In this document: one piece after another, positions 7,513-16,537 of the stretch | Layout: every line of letters starts with the position of its first letter | Numbering within the stretch: the first letter of the stretch is position 1 | Assembly: GCA_041725895.1 (NCBI GenBank) | Contig: JBGRQA010000013.1 | Location: forward strand, 62,001 to 126,000 | Direction of reading: 5' to 3' | From: JBGRQA01 sp041725895 | GTDB taxonomy: Bacteria; Bacteroidota; Bacteroidia; Bacteroidales; Marinifilaceae | Length of the DNA stretch: 64,000 bases | Program-made: the position numbers and the translations under genes | The notes under the pieces: model-generated | Seen by the model: the letters and a program-made list of their open reading frames with translations, nothing else | Told to the model about the DNA's origin: nothing | Database searches by the model: none

Positions 7513-9807
7513 TTAGCGGAGAAGTGAGATATTTCCTTTTTGTCTTGTGGTTTTTCCATTGATGTAGGTAATATCTGCAAAATATACGTAAACGTCTATT
7601 CTCTGTAGTTCTCCATCGAAATAGCCGTCCCAGCCGTAATCCTGATTCCGACTTTCGAAAACTTTTTGTCCAAGTCTGTTGAAAATGAGAAATCTCAAAG
7701 TCTTGATGTCTTCGCCTTTTATGTATAGGATATCGTTTTGCCCATCCCCATTGGGAGAGAAGGCCAGGGGAATTTCTGCGATTGGGAGTTCATCTTTGAA
7801 TTCTACAGAAATTGTGTCGGAGGTACTGCAATTGTGCGTATTGGTTACTTTTACAGCATATTTTCCCGGCTTACTAATTTGTATTTTTTGAGTAATTTCC
7901 CCTGTTGACCATTCAAACAATTGGCCGGGATTACCAGCATCCAGTTCTACTGTTTCACCGGAAAGGGCGGTAAGGTCCGCACCGAGATCGACTTCCGGGC
8001 TTGGTAGGATCTCAACAGAAATGCATCCCTTCTCGATGTTTCCATTCCCATCGGTTACTTCCAGGCAATGCTCTCCCTCGGTTTTTAGGTAGATTTCGGG
8101 TTCGTTGTTTGCTACGGGACTCCAACGGTAATTTAAGGGAGGGTTTGGATTGCCATCGATCTGGGGGAGAATCAGGATGGAATCTCCCTGGCAAATCGTA
8201 GGATCTTCCCCTAGATCCACTCCAAAACGTTGTCCTTTTCGGAAATCGACAAAGATTTCATCTGCAGCGAAACAGTTGAATTGGTCGGTAACTGTTACCG
8301 AAAAATAACCTCCCGAAGTCACCTCCAGAGTTTGTGTTTTGTGCCCTGTACTCCAAAGGTAGCTTGCTCCGGGATTCTTAGCATCCAGAATCCTGCTCTC
8401 ACCTTCCCAGAGAGTAATATTTTCGCCCAAATTGACAATGGGAAGGGGATGTTCAATGACCATAGTTTTTGCCTTTCGGATCAAACCATTGGGGGCTGTA
8501 ACTTCAACTGAATATTCTCCCGGTTGATTGATTTCGATATTCTTTGTTGTTGCGCCGGTGTTCCATTTGAAATTGTAGTCTTGATCTACTGAGAGGGTTG
8601 GTCTTAGTAGAATAAGTTCTCCGAAGCAAAGCTGAGTTTCCGATGGAAGCTCCAGGTGGAATGCTTCACTTTCGGGTATCACCTTGAATTCGTTTGTTGC
8701 GCTACAGCCCTCTGCAGATTGGGCAGTAACCCAGTATTCTCCGGGACTGTTAATTTGAATCGTGGGGGTTGTTTCTCCTGTAGACCATAGGCAGGAACTG
8801 ACATCGCCCGGAATTTTCATTTCGATCTCTTTTCCTTCTTCCAGAACCATTACTTTATCGAATTGAAGATTCGGTGGAGATACCGATATAACCTTGATTG
8901 TTATGGTTTCGGTTTGATTGACATTGGTTTCTGTTATTTGAACCTGATAGTCCCCGGCTTTAGTTACTTTAATGGAGGGAGTTTCGGCTCCCGTGTTCCA
9001 TAAGTATTTGTAATCGCCGTAAATATCGGGCTTTGGTGCAAGTTGCAATTCTTGTCCCTGGCAAAGAGAAACCGGACTTTTGTATTCAAGGGTAAAATGA
9101 TCCGTGAGTTCTACCCCGGCATATACGGTATCACTGTTGCAATTCATTGGGGTGACCTCAATCAGTTGAAAAAATTGAGGTTGTGTTCCTGATGGCCATT
9201 TTATTGTGAAATCAACAAGTTTTCGGTTTTCTTCCATTCCTGTAAGTACCTCTACCAGTTGGGATTTTGGAGAGGTTTTAATCTCAAAATTGGAGTTTTT
9301 CCCAATGAGTGCCTGGTATTTACTATTCCTGTTACTCCAGGCTTTGGCCGGATAATCCTTAATTTCAGGATCGGGAAGTGGTAGTACTTTTAAATCCACT
9401 TGATAATGTGTAGTAGAAATTGGAATCGGTTCATCTTTTTCGTTCCAGGCACTTTCTAGTTTTATGGTGTAAGTAACAGCTTTCGAACTCTCGTTCCGAA
9501 ATTTTAGGGGTAGCGTAAATTCCGGTGTTGTGATTGGATTCCCTAGGTTGGCAGCTATTGGAGGGGCATTGTTGATGGAATAAGAGAAGCACCAGGAGCC
9601 TTTTTCCGGGCCTTGTACCAGGAGAAATGCTTCCTGGTTTCGATCTGTTTTACCGTTTGTTGTAGAGCATAGAATAGCATCTGCCGGGTTGGATATACTC
9701 ACCTGGGCAGACGAGTGCAGACTGCAAAATAGTAGTAGAACCAAACAAATGGTGTTCCACTTTTTGTTCGTAAAGAAGGTAATTTTAAGTAGTTTTTTGT
9801 AATACAT
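7513..9807 (-). CDS. T9SS type-B sorted surface protein with Ig/PKD-like repeats
   Basis: A 764-residue secreted protein. The signal peptide covers the first 34 or so residues (ending LHSSAQ). The central part is built of Ig/PKD-like modules of about 75-100 residues marked by recurring words such as YLWSTGHKTQTLEV, KPGKYAVKVT and GEYSVEV, with paired cysteines. The last 85 residues form a gliding-motility-type C-terminal domain (AFSPNGDGQNDILYI, IFNRLGQKVFES, GWDGYFDG), the type-B sorting signal for the type IX secretion system. It is therefore probably exported and attached to or shed from the cell surface. It is a single-gene unit, divergent from the four-gene operon at 10.1 kb. A ligand cannot be inferred. 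Confidence 0.9.
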   Translation of the reverse strand: MYYKKLLKITFFTNKKWNTICLVLLLFCSLHSSAQVSISNPADAILCSTTNGKTDRNQEAFLLVQGPEKGSWCFSYSINNAPPIAANLGNPITTPEFTLPLKFRNESSKAVTYTIKLESAWNEKDEPIPISTTHYQVDLKVLPLPDPEIKDYPAKAWSNRNSKYQALIGKNSNFEIKTSPKSQLVEVLTGMEENRKLVDFTIKWPSGTQPQFFQLIEVTPMNCNSDTVYAGVELTDHFTLEYKSPVSLCQGQELQLAPKPDIYGDYKYLWNTGAETPSIKVTKAGDYQVQITETNVNQTETITIKVISVSPPNLQFDKVMVLEEGKEIEMKIPGDVSSCLWSTGETTPTIQINSPGEYWVTAQSAEGCSATNEFKVIPESEAFHLELPSETQLCFGELILLRPTLSVDQDYNFKWNTGATTKNIEINQPGEYSVEVTAPNGLIRKAKTMVIEHPLPIVNLGENITLWEGESRILDAKNPGASYLWSTGHKTQTLEVTSGGYFSVTVTDQFNCFAADEIFVDFRKGQRFGVDLGEDPTICQGDSILILPQIDGNPNPPLNYRWSPVANNEPEIYLKTEGEHCLEVTDGNGNIEKGCISVEILPSPEVDLGADLTALSGETVELDAGNPGQLFEWSTGEITQKIQISKPGKYAVKVTNTHNCSTSDTISVEFKDELPIAEIPLAFSPNGDGQNDILYIKGEDIKTLRFLIFNRLGQKVFESRNQDYGWDGYFDGELQRIDVYVYFADITYINGKTTRQKGNISLLR

Positions 9808-10027
9808 GGTAAAATTGTAAGGATTGTATCACATTCGGTTTTTAAAGATATGAAAAATAGCCCAAAACAATGCTTTAATCTAAGAAAAGCATATTCTTAT
9901 CAATAATTTGTATTCTTTTGTCATAAAGATCTTGCCGTTTGATCTTTTGATTACCATTGATTTAGGCGTTTCCTATTTGTCGATGCGATTATTTTCAAAT
10001 GAATTATTACGCAAAAAAAATTGAGTT

Positions 10028-10043
10028 TGTAACATAGGTTACA
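10028..10043. promoter_or_regulatory. Crp/Fnr-type (HcpR-like) operator upstream of the DUF1858 operon
   Basis: TGTAACATAGGTTACA is a perfect 6-4-6 palindrome. The identical 16-mer stands upstream of hcp at 29032-29047. In both places its centre is 29.5 bases upstream of the first base of the -7 box, which puts it near -42, the usual position for activation by a Crp/Fnr-family protein. The family (possibly HcpR) is inferred from the shape of the site and the hcp link. Confidence 0.75.
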
Positions 10044-10064
10044 ATTTAGGAGGATGGGGTCCTG

Positions 10065-10072
10065 TACATTTG
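10065..10072 (+). promoter_or_regulatory. -7 box of the DUF1858 operon
   Basis: TACATTTG matches the Bacteroidota consensus TAnnTTTG perfectly, 38 bases upstream of the first ATG. No clear -33 element is present; the palindrome just upstream would make a -33 element unnecessary if the promoter is activator-dependent. Confidence 0.65.
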
Positions 10073-10109
10073 CAGTGTAAGATTTGAGAAAATATAAAAT
10101 TTCACCAGG

Positions 10110-11399
10110 ATGGAAAACAAATATTTCAAAACCAAAGACACTTTGTTGAGCATCTGCCAGCAGTATCCGGAGACCATCAGTATTTTTGTTTCCAATGGAT
10201 TCAAACAATTGGAGGACGAGAAGAAGAGAGAGTTGTTTGGGAAATCACTTACGCTGGAAATGGCGTTAAAGATGAAGAAGATGAATGTGGAGGCCTTCAG
10301 CAAGTTGTTGGTGGAAGGAATTGAGGCAGCCCGTAACCAGATAGATGCCTCATTGAACGAGGAGAAAAAATCTGTAGCGAAAGGTGCCATTCGTCTGGAG
10401 GGATTGTTGCCTTGTCCGGTGCGCATTCCCTTGGTGGAAGGTTTGGATAATTTTATTGCAGAGTATGAGAAGGAGCATGATACTCCCATAGTATATGATC
10501 TAAAGGCTGCTTCTATGGGGCTGGATTGGTTGATGGATGCAGTGGTGAACGAAGACAATGCTGATAAATTGGCCGATATCTTTATTTCTGCAGGTTTTGA
10601 TCTGTTCTTTGAAGATCACCTGATGGGCAAATTCAAGAAAATGGATGTGTTTGCAGATTCTACCGGATTCGATAGGCTGAATAAGGATGTGGACAATGAG
10701 CAGATCAGTCTTAAGGATCCATCCGGGCACTACTCAATGATTGGTGTTGTGCCTGCTGTTTTCCTTGTGAACAAGAAAGAGTTGGGCGATCGTCCAGTAC
10801 CTCGTACCTGGGCCGATATCCTCAAGTCGGAATTTGCCCAAAGCGTAAGCTTGCCCATTGGCGATTTTGACTTGTTCAACTCCATTCTGTTGCATTTGTA
10901 CAAGGCCTATGGCGAAGCTGGCATCAAAGGTTTGGGCCGCTGTTTGTTGGAAGGTATGCACCCCTCTCAAATGGTAAAGTCACATACAAAAAAGAGTAAT
11001 AAGCCTGCCGTAACTATTATGCCCTACTTTTTTACCAGGATGGTGAAGGAAGGGGGAGTGATGGAGGCTGTATGGCCCGAGGACGGTGCAATTATCAGCC
11101 CGATTTTTATGCTGACCAAGAAGGACAAATTGGAGAAGCTGCAGCCGGTGATTGATTTTTTTGCCTCCAAAGAGGTTGGAGAGGTGCTTTCACATCAGGG
11201 GTTGTTCCCAAGCATCCATCCGGAGGTAGACAATCGGCTAGCCGAAGGCAATAAATTTATGTGGCTGGGATGGGATTACATCTATGGGCAGAACATTGGA
11301 GATTTGATTCGTAAATGTGACGGTCTTTTCAAAGATGGCATCAAGGAAGGTGATCGGATTGATTTTAGCTCCTTAAGTTTTGTGCCTAATGCGGATTAA
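10110..11399 (+). CDS. Cytoplasmic substrate-binding-like protein with DUF1858/ScdA_N-like N-terminus
   Basis: A 429-residue protein. Residues about 5-75 look like a DUF1858/ScdA_N-type helical domain (LLSICQQYPETISIFVSNGF), a module otherwise seen at the N-terminus of iron-centre repair proteins. Residues about 90-410 resemble a periplasmic-binding-protein fold of the iron/thiosulfate-binding type (VPAVFLVNKKELGDRPVP, TWADIL, a late GLFPSIHPEVDN). There is no signal peptide and no lipobox, so it should stay in the cytoplasm, which is odd for this fold. No permease gene is nearby. It heads a four-gene operon with a GTPase, an ABC ATPase and a zinc-ribbon protein. Its role is not known to me; a carrier or scaffold for a metal, cluster or cofactor is the most natural guess. 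Confidence 0.7.
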   Translation: MENKYFKTKDTLLSICQQYPETISIFVSNGFKQLEDEKKRELFGKSLTLEMALKMKKMNVEAFSKLLVEGIEAARNQIDASLNEEKKSVAKGAIRLEGLLPCPVRIPLVEGLDNFIAEYEKEHDTPIVYDLKAASMGLDWLMDAVVNEDNADKLADIFISAGFDLFFEDHLMGKFKKMDVFADSTGFDRLNKDVDNEQISLKDPSGHYSMIGVVPAVFLVNKKELGDRPVPRTWADILKSEFAQSVSLPIGDFDLFNSILLHLYKAYGEAGIKGLGRCLLEGMHPSQMVKSHTKKSNKPAVTIMPYFFTRMVKEGGVMEAVWPEDGAIISPIFMLTKKDKLEKLQPVIDFFASKEVGEVLSHQGLFPSIHPEVDNRLAEGNKFMWLGWDYIYGQNIGDLIRKCDGLFKDGIKEGDRIDFSSLSFVPNAD

Positions 11400-11452
11400 T
11401 CGCAGGAATTATTAGTTTTGATATTCTCACAGGAATTTAAATATATAGAACA

Positions 11453-12169
11453 ATGAATTTAGTAACCGTGTCCGGCCCTCCATCATCAGGAAAAACAGCC
11501 GTAATTCTGAAAACCATCGAATCTGTGAAGCAACGCGGCTTGAAGGTGGGCGTAGTGAAGTTTGATTGTTTGTACACCGATGATGACGTACTGTACGAAA
11601 AAGCTGGCGTATTGGTAAAGAAGGGGCTCTCAGGAGCACTATGTCCCGATCATTACTTTGTTAGCAACATCGAAGAGGTGGTGGCCTGGGGCCAAAAGGA
11701 AGGAATCGACCTTTTGATTAGTGAGAGTGCCGGTTTGTGTAACCGATGTTCCCCCTATATCAAGAATATAAAAGCCGTTTGTGTGATCGATAATCTGAGT
11801 GGGATCAATACACCTAAAAAAATCGGACCAATGCTCAAGTCTGCCGATATCGTGATCATTACCAAAGGGGATATCGTATCGCAGGCCGAACGAGAGGTGT
11901 TTGCCTCCCGGGTGAATACCGTAAATCCTGCTGCTACCATTATGCACGTGAACGGATTGACCGGACAAGGTGCTTACGAATTAAGCACACTGCTTTACGA
12001 TGAGAAAACGGATGTAAAGAGCCTCAAGGGAGAGAAACTTCGTTTCTCAATGCCATCGGCACTCTGTTCCTATTGTTTGGGTGAAACCCGAATCGGAGAG
12101 TCCTACCAGATGGGGAACGTGAGAAAAATTAACATGGATGATAACAATTGCCCAAAGTCTTGTAAATAA
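11453..12169 (+). CDS. Cys-rich HypB/CobW-like GTPase
   Basis: A 238-residue P-loop protein: Walker A GPPSSGKT at residues 8-15, a beta strand ending in ESAGLCNRC at 91-99 in the place where HypB-type GTPases have their Walker B/switch segment, and TKGD at 137-140 as the guanine-specificity motif. Nine cysteines stand out: C39, C64, C96, C99, C110, C205, C208, C233 and C237, three of the pairs in CxxC or CxxxC spacing, suggesting bound metal or an Fe-S cluster. HypB and CobW relatives deliver nickel, cobalt or zinc to metalloenzymes, so a metallochaperone or cluster-insertion role is plausible. The next gene starts within its stop codon (TAATG), showing tight translational coupling to the ABC ATPase. 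Confidence 0.75.
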   Translation: MNLVTVSGPPSSGKTAVILKTIESVKQRGLKVGVVKFDCLYTDDDVLYEKAGVLVKKGLSGALCPDHYFVSNIEEVVAWGQKEGIDLLISESAGLCNRCSPYIKNIKAVCVIDNLSGINTPKKIGPMLKSADIVIITKGDIVSQAEREVFASRVNTVNPAATIMHVNGLTGQGAYELSTLLYDEKTDVKSLKGEKLRFSMPSALCSYCLGETRIGESYQMGNVRKINMDDNNCPKSCK

Positions 12170-13194
12170 TGATACGAACCGAAGAAATACAATACAGAAC
12201 CATAGCCGAACTGTTTGAAACCTATCCTTTTCTTCCCGGCTTTTTTGAAGACAATACCCTTGAGGTTAATGGGCATTTAAAACTCACTCTGGATGAGTAT
12301 CTGGATCAGTTTGACGAGGAGGAAGTTGAGAACCGTGCCCTGGACAAACCTCAGGTTATGGAGTCCATGGGTACTTACATCTCTCAAATGCTTGAGTTTC
12401 TGGGGGAGGATGAGGACGAAGGTGTGAACAGCATCACCCTACTGCCAGGAACCGATAAGTCAGGAAATGCAGAGCAATTTGGAGAGCTGAAGATCAATAG
12501 AAGTGAGATTGTATGTATCGTTGGGCCTACGGGATCGGGAAAGAGCCGGTTGTTGGCGGATATCGAATGGGTTGCCAAAAAAGATACTCCTACCTCCCGA
12601 ACAGTCCTGGTGGATGATGAGGAGGGAGATCAAAAATGGAGAATGACCTCTGGCAACAAATTGGTAGCCCAGCTCTCGCAGAACATGAATTTTGTGATGG
12701 ATCTTACGGTATACGAGTTTTTGGAGCTGCATGCCGAAAGTCGTATGGTGGAGGATGTACAAGGGGTAATCACCAAGATTATAGAATCGGCCAACAACCT
12801 GGCCGGAGAGAAATTCAACCTTGAAACTCCTATAACCAGTTTGAGTGGAGGACAGAGTCGGGCCTTGATGATTGCAGATACAGCAATTCTAAGTAAGTCG
12901 CCCATCATTCTGATTGATGAAATTGAGAATGCGGGAATCGACCGAAAGAAAGCCTTGGATTTATTGGTGGGCGAAGAAAAAATCGTTCTGATGGCGACTC
13001 ACGATCCAATTCTGGCCTTGATGGGCGATCGACGAATCGTGATTCAAAATGGAGGAATTCATAAGGTGGTAGAAACCAGTGAGGAGGAACGTCAAATGTT
13101 GACCGACCTGGAAAAAATGGACAATATGGTTCAGAACATGAGAACCCGCCTACGTTACGGCGAAACATTAAGCAAAGAAGATATTAAATTTTAG
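12169..13194 (+). CDS. Soluble ABC-type ATPase with DUF1858-like N-terminus
   Basis: A 341-residue protein. The first 80 or so residues are an acidic helical domain opening IAELFETYPFLPGFF, like DUF1858/ScdA_N modules and like the N-terminus of the first gene in this operon. Residues 105-320 are an ABC ATPase: Walker A GPTGSGKS at 119-126, signature LSGGQSR at 225-231, Walker B IILIDE at 246-251 and H-loop H278 in MATHDP. It has no membrane segment and no permease partner is encoded nearby, so it is more likely a soluble mechanochemical ATPase (compare the ABC ATPases that serve enzyme reactivation or Fe-S assembly) than part of a transporter. It overlaps the GTPase gene by one base. Function not established. 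Confidence 0.75.
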   Translation: MIRTEEIQYRTIAELFETYPFLPGFFEDNTLEVNGHLKLTLDEYLDQFDEEEVENRALDKPQVMESMGTYISQMLEFLGEDEDEGVNSITLLPGTDKSGNAEQFGELKINRSEIVCIVGPTGSGKSRLLADIEWVAKKDTPTSRTVLVDDEEGDQKWRMTSGNKLVAQLSQNMNFVMDLTVYEFLELHAESRMVEDVQGVITKIIESANNLAGEKFNLETPITSLSGGQSRALMIADTAILSKSPIILIDEIENAGIDRKKALDLLVGEEKIVLMATHDPILALMGDRRIVIQNGGIHKVVETSEEERQMLTDLEKMDNMVQNMRTRLRYGETLSKEDIKF

Positions 13195-13236
13195 AATACA
13201 AATGGTATGGTCAGGATACATCCTGTCCGAAAAAAT

Positions 13237-13243
13237 AAGGAGG
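13237..13243 (+). promoter_or_regulatory. Strong Shine-Dalgarno sequence of the zinc-ribbon gene
   Basis: AAGGAGG stands 7 bases upstream of the ATG at 13251. Such a full anti-16S match is unusual in Bacteroidota, where most genes have none; it fixes the start of this small gene and suggests high translation. Confidence 0.7.
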
Positions 13244-13250
13244 ATACATT

Positions 13251-13493
13251 ATGCACGATGGATGCGCAGGAAGTTTCGAAAATGGAAAACAAGTAGTGGA
13301 TAAAATCAGAATGATGGGGTTTGCAGAGCAATTGATGCCTATGCCTATGGATATTGAATGTCATGGTTGTGGAATAGAATTCACCATGTCCGAATTTGAG
13401 GGCCACTGCCCCGAATGTGATATGGTACATGGAGTAACTCCTTGTCATGCTTTTGACCCCAATAACATTATGGCAGCCGGAGTAGGATACTAG
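13251..13493 (+). CDS. Small zinc-ribbon protein, last gene of the DUF1858 operon
   Basis: An 80-residue protein with six cysteines: C5 near the N-terminus, two CxxC knuckles (C37/C40 in ECHGCG and C53/C56 in HCPECD) and C65. The two CxxC pairs 12 residues apart between knuckles form a typical zinc-ribbon or rubredoxin-like metal site. Between C5 and the first knuckle is a Met-rich stretch (MMGFAEQLMPMPMD). The start is supported by a strong Shine-Dalgarno sequence. It lies 56 bases after the ABC ATPase and directly before a rho-independent terminator, so it is the last gene of the operon. I do not recognise the family. Metal binding is strongly suggested; the role within the four-gene set is unknown. 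Confidence 0.75.
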   Translation: MHDGCAGSFENGKQVVDKIRMMGFAEQLMPMPMDIECHGCGIEFTMSEFEGHCPECDMVHGVTPCHAFDPNNIMAAGVGY

Positions 13494-13555
13494 TTGCCAG
13501 TTTGTGTCTTGAATTCATATCATCTAGTAGGAAAGAATATATTTAATAATTTGTA

Positions 13556-13583
13556 GGGGGAATCGTTGATTCCCCCTTTCTTG
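13556..13583 (+). terminator. Rho-independent terminator of the DUF1858 operon
   Basis: A perfect 9-bp stem (GGGGGAATC / GATTCCCCC) with a 3-base loop is followed by a T-rich tail. It lies 63 bases after the stop of the zinc-ribbon gene and closes the operon that starts at 10110. Confidence 0.85.
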
Positions 13584-13904
13584 TTGCTTATTGCTTTGGG
13601 GATCAGTAAAAAGATTGATAGTTCGGTCAAATCTTGTCAGGGAAGTCGTAAATTTTCTTGTTGGATTCGGAAATTTACTAAGGGGAGAGATGTTGAGTGC
13701 AATGGGATGATGGATATTGCTAGTTGTTTCACAGAATTAGCCCAGGGAAGGGTTGATGATATCAATTGGAGCTAGTATAGTTTATGTTGAATGCAATTGT
13801 CCTTTGAATTACGGAGACCAAATTAGTGGCATTGATTCTAATCAGTAACGGGGAGCTTTCGATAAGACCAGGAGAAGTTTAATGGTTTAAATATTTATTC
13901 AGAC
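13584..13904. other. Intergenic stretch without a recognisable gene
   Basis: The stretch between the operon terminator and the long hairpin at 13905 contains only short open frames with unlikely composition. I see no RNA gene or repeat in it. Confidence 0.5.
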
Positions 13905-13968
13905 CAAGCAACCTCAAGGAAGGTAAAGGGCGGAAGCAAAACTCCTTACCCTCTCTTGAGGTTGCTTG
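13905..13968. repeat. Long inverted repeat downstream of the FtsX permease operon
   Basis: A 14-bp perfect outer stem (CAAGCAACCTCAAG / CTTGAGGTTGCTTG) encloses a second, slightly bulged stem (GGTAAAGG / CCTTACC) and a 14-base loop. It lies 39 bases past the stop of the last permease gene. It lacks a T-tract on the minus strand, so it may act as a 3' mRNA-stabilising hairpin, a weak terminator, or be a dispersed repeat. Confidence 0.6.
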
Positions 13969-14006
13969 ATTGCGTAGGGCAATTGAAACCAAGAATAAGT
14001 TGAATA

Positions 14007-16433
14007 TTACTCGTATTTCAAAGCCTCTACGGGATCTTGATTTGCAGCTTTCCAGGTTTGCCAGCTTACGGTAAGTATTGCAATTCCTGTGGCAATTGCT
14101 CCTGAAAAAAGAAATAGTTCCCAGCCGATTGGAGTTCGATAGGCAAAGTTGTTCAACCAGTTGTTCATTAGAGACCAGGCAATGGGACAGGCAATCACGA
14201 AGGCAATTCCCACCCATTTTAGGAATTCTCCGTTCAGCATCAATAGAATATCCCCAATGCTACCGCCATTTGCTTTTCGTATACCAATCTCCTTTATCTT
14301 GTGTTGTATACTATAGGAAGCCAGGGCATACATTCCCAGGGCGGAGAGGATGACGGAAAGAACAGCGAATAGGGAAAGGGCTTTCATTTCATTGTATTCA
14401 TTGGCATACACTTTTTGGTAACTGTCGGTAATGAATTCGTACTGGAAAGGGTAATTCGGATTGATCTTATCCCATTCCTTTTTTATTGCAGCAAGGGCCT
14501 CTGATTTCTGTTTTTTATCAATTCTAACCAGAAAATTGGAATTGAACATCTTTTTGGAAACAATTGCCAGAGGTTTCTCCTCCCGGAATAGATTGGTATA
14601 GTGAAAATCGTCCACAACCCCAATTATTTCCCCTTCAGGGAATAGTTCCGGTTGGTTGAAATTCAGACGGAAGCGTTTGCCGATGGCATCCTTGGGATTG
14701 GGAATACCCAATAATTTCAGGGCGGACCGATTCAAGAGATATTTCTCACGGTAACCGGTTACTTTTGCTTCCAATTCTTTATACTTTTTGCTGTCGGTTG
14801 CTTTTTGTCGTCTCAGTGAATTAAGATACATGGCATTGTTTTCCCATTGGATACTTGGTGTTTCTCCGAAATTCACTGTACCTGCCAGCGCCTCGATATT
14901 GAAAAAAGAAAAGAAATTGGAATCGCAGGTAAAAATGTTTATGGTTGGTTTGTCCGTATCATCAACTCCTTCCATTTCGAACCGGAAATTATCCAGAATA
15001 TCTCCACCTGGTTCCTCCAGAGCGCTGCTTACTTCCAGAATTGAAGGATGGCTTAGGATTTTTTCCTTAAAGGTCTCGTATTGTTGAACAGCCTCCCAGG
15101 TATTCTTGGGCATTATAACATAACAGGAATCCTGGGCACCGGGATGATGATTGTTGATAAAGTCTATTTGTTTCTGCAGAACAAGCGTAGAAGTGATGGC
15201 TACTATTGAAAGCATAAATTGAAAGACAAGAGACACCACAAACTTTTTGGCACCGCGTGCCGGAGTGGCGCTTAACGTTTTAGATAGTTTTTTTGTGAAG
15301 AGAGGAACGATTGCTATTGTTCCAATTAGCAAAAGGAAAGCTGAAGCAAGAATTAAAACATCGAATGTTTTAAGCTGAACCGGAAAAGAAAAACCCGTGA
15401 GGAATTCAAAATCCCAAACCAGAATCGTGCCAATAACAATGGCAATTAAGGCTTGAGTAAAGGCTTCGGCGATTGTGCGTTGAGAAAGATCGAATCGGGA
15501 GGCCCCATTGATCATACGAATCTTGAGATTCTTCAATTCCGTGAGAAACTGAACGTAGTTTAGGTTGGAGTAGTTTAGGATCGCAATTAAAAGAACGATA
15601 AGCGCTCCGCCTAAAAGCAGGAATACCGTAGTGATATTTCCATTCTGTTCCATTTCCCTCGTTTTGTGACTGTACAGGTGAATGTCACGTAGAGCTTGTA
15701 TATGAATCGTAGGAGTTGTGGTTCCTTCCCGGGCGTTTCTATCCCATTTACTCTGAATATTGGTTTGCAAATTTTTGCCACTTGCTCCCGGTTCAAGAAG
15801 GAGGTAGGTGTAGGCCCATTCATTTTGTTTTTTGGGATCTTCTATGGAGCAAAGCAGGTCTGCATGAAAATGCGAATTTGCAGGAAAGTCCTCCATAACC
15901 GCCTTGATAGTGTATGCCTTGCTTTGTGATTCACGCTGATGGAGTACCTCTATTTCCTTTCCGATAACATCCACCGAACCAAAATATTTTAGTGCTAAGC
16001 TTTTGGTGATTGCTGCCTGATGTGGATAGGCAAAAACGGTTTCTTTGCTACCCGAAAGTAGATCGAAATCAAAAACTTTGAAGAAGGAACTATCTGTTTG
16101 ATAAGCCTTATGCGAATAGAATTTTTTATTCCCGATGGTGATAATGGCTTTTCGAAAGGGGAAAAGCCTGGCAATATCAACAATTTCGGGATAATCTTCC
16201 GGGAGTTGCATCGTCCAATTTCCGGAAACCCTGGCAGGATGCCAGGAGGTTAGGCCGGTGTTGCTTTCCAGAGTAATCCGGTAAATATCTTCAGACTTTG
16301 AATGGAAGCAATCATAGGATAGCTCCTGTCGAACAAAGGAGTAGACAATTATAGTGACGGCAAAGGCAATACTTAAGCCAATGGTATTAATGGCAATCCA
16401 CTTCCTGTTTTGTAAGAATCTCCTTATCAGCAT
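14007..16433 (-). CDS. FtsX/MacB-type ABC transporter permease
   Basis: An 808-residue permease with the double-FtsX layout typical of Bacteroidota: an N-terminal helix (about 12-32, INTIGLSIAFAVTIIVYSF), a MacB-like periplasmic core domain, three helices around 270-390, a short fourth helix near 400-420, a second periplasmic core, and a C-terminal FtsX domain with helices near 685, 735 and 775, ending VEALKYE. The motif KEIGIRKANG near residue 715 is the FtsX coupling region. It is the last gene of a four-gene operon and has a close paralogue just upstream (16538-18970). MacB-type systems use ATP to drive conformational work on envelope proteins or export of peptides and lipids; the substrate here is unknown. 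Confidence 0.9.
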   Translation of the reverse strand: MLIRRFLQNRKWIAINTIGLSIAFAVTIIVYSFVRQELSYDCFHSKSEDIYRITLESNTGLTSWHPARVSGNWTMQLPEDYPEIVDIARLFPFRKAIITIGNKKFYSHKAYQTDSSFFKVFDFDLLSGSKETVFAYPHQAAITKSLALKYFGSVDVIGKEIEVLHQRESQSKAYTIKAVMEDFPANSHFHADLLCSIEDPKKQNEWAYTYLLLEPGASGKNLQTNIQSKWDRNAREGTTTPTIHIQALRDIHLYSHKTREMEQNGNITTVFLLLGGALIVLLIAILNYSNLNYVQFLTELKNLKIRMINGASRFDLSQRTIAEAFTQALIAIVIGTILVWDFEFLTGFSFPVQLKTFDVLILASAFLLLIGTIAIVPLFTKKLSKTLSATPARGAKKFVVSLVFQFMLSIVAITSTLVLQKQIDFINNHHPGAQDSCYVIMPKNTWEAVQQYETFKEKILSHPSILEVSSALEEPGGDILDNFRFEMEGVDDTDKPTINIFTCDSNFFSFFNIEALAGTVNFGETPSIQWENNAMYLNSLRRQKATDSKKYKELEAKVTGYREKYLLNRSALKLLGIPNPKDAIGKRFRLNFNQPELFPEGEIIGVVDDFHYTNLFREEKPLAIVSKKMFNSNFLVRIDKKQKSEALAAIKKEWDKINPNYPFQYEFITDSYQKVYANEYNEMKALSLFAVLSVILSALGMYALASYSIQHKIKEIGIRKANGGSIGDILLMLNGEFLKWVGIAFVIACPIAWSLMNNWLNNFAYRTPIGWELFLFSGAIATGIAILTVSWQTWKAANQDPVEALKYE

Positions 16434-16537
16434 TGGTCGGTAAGTTTAGTTTCTGAATTTATTTTATTTCCCGCAAAGAATGCCAAGATTGTAATGATTG
16501 TATGTTTTGCAACCCAGGCATTCTCCACGGTTTGGTT

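Noticed and set aside
9951..10208. Minus-strand frames across the promoter of the DUF1858 operon
   Set aside because: They overlap the operator, the -7 box and the real plus-strand gene.
10110..13194. Conventional ABC importer
   Set aside because: The binding protein lacks a signal peptide, no membrane permease is encoded, and the ATPase carries a fused DUF1858-like domain.
13566..13775. Open frame of 69 codons after the zinc-ribbon gene
   Set aside because: It starts inside the operon terminator and has a composition unlike neighbouring proteins and no recognisable motif.
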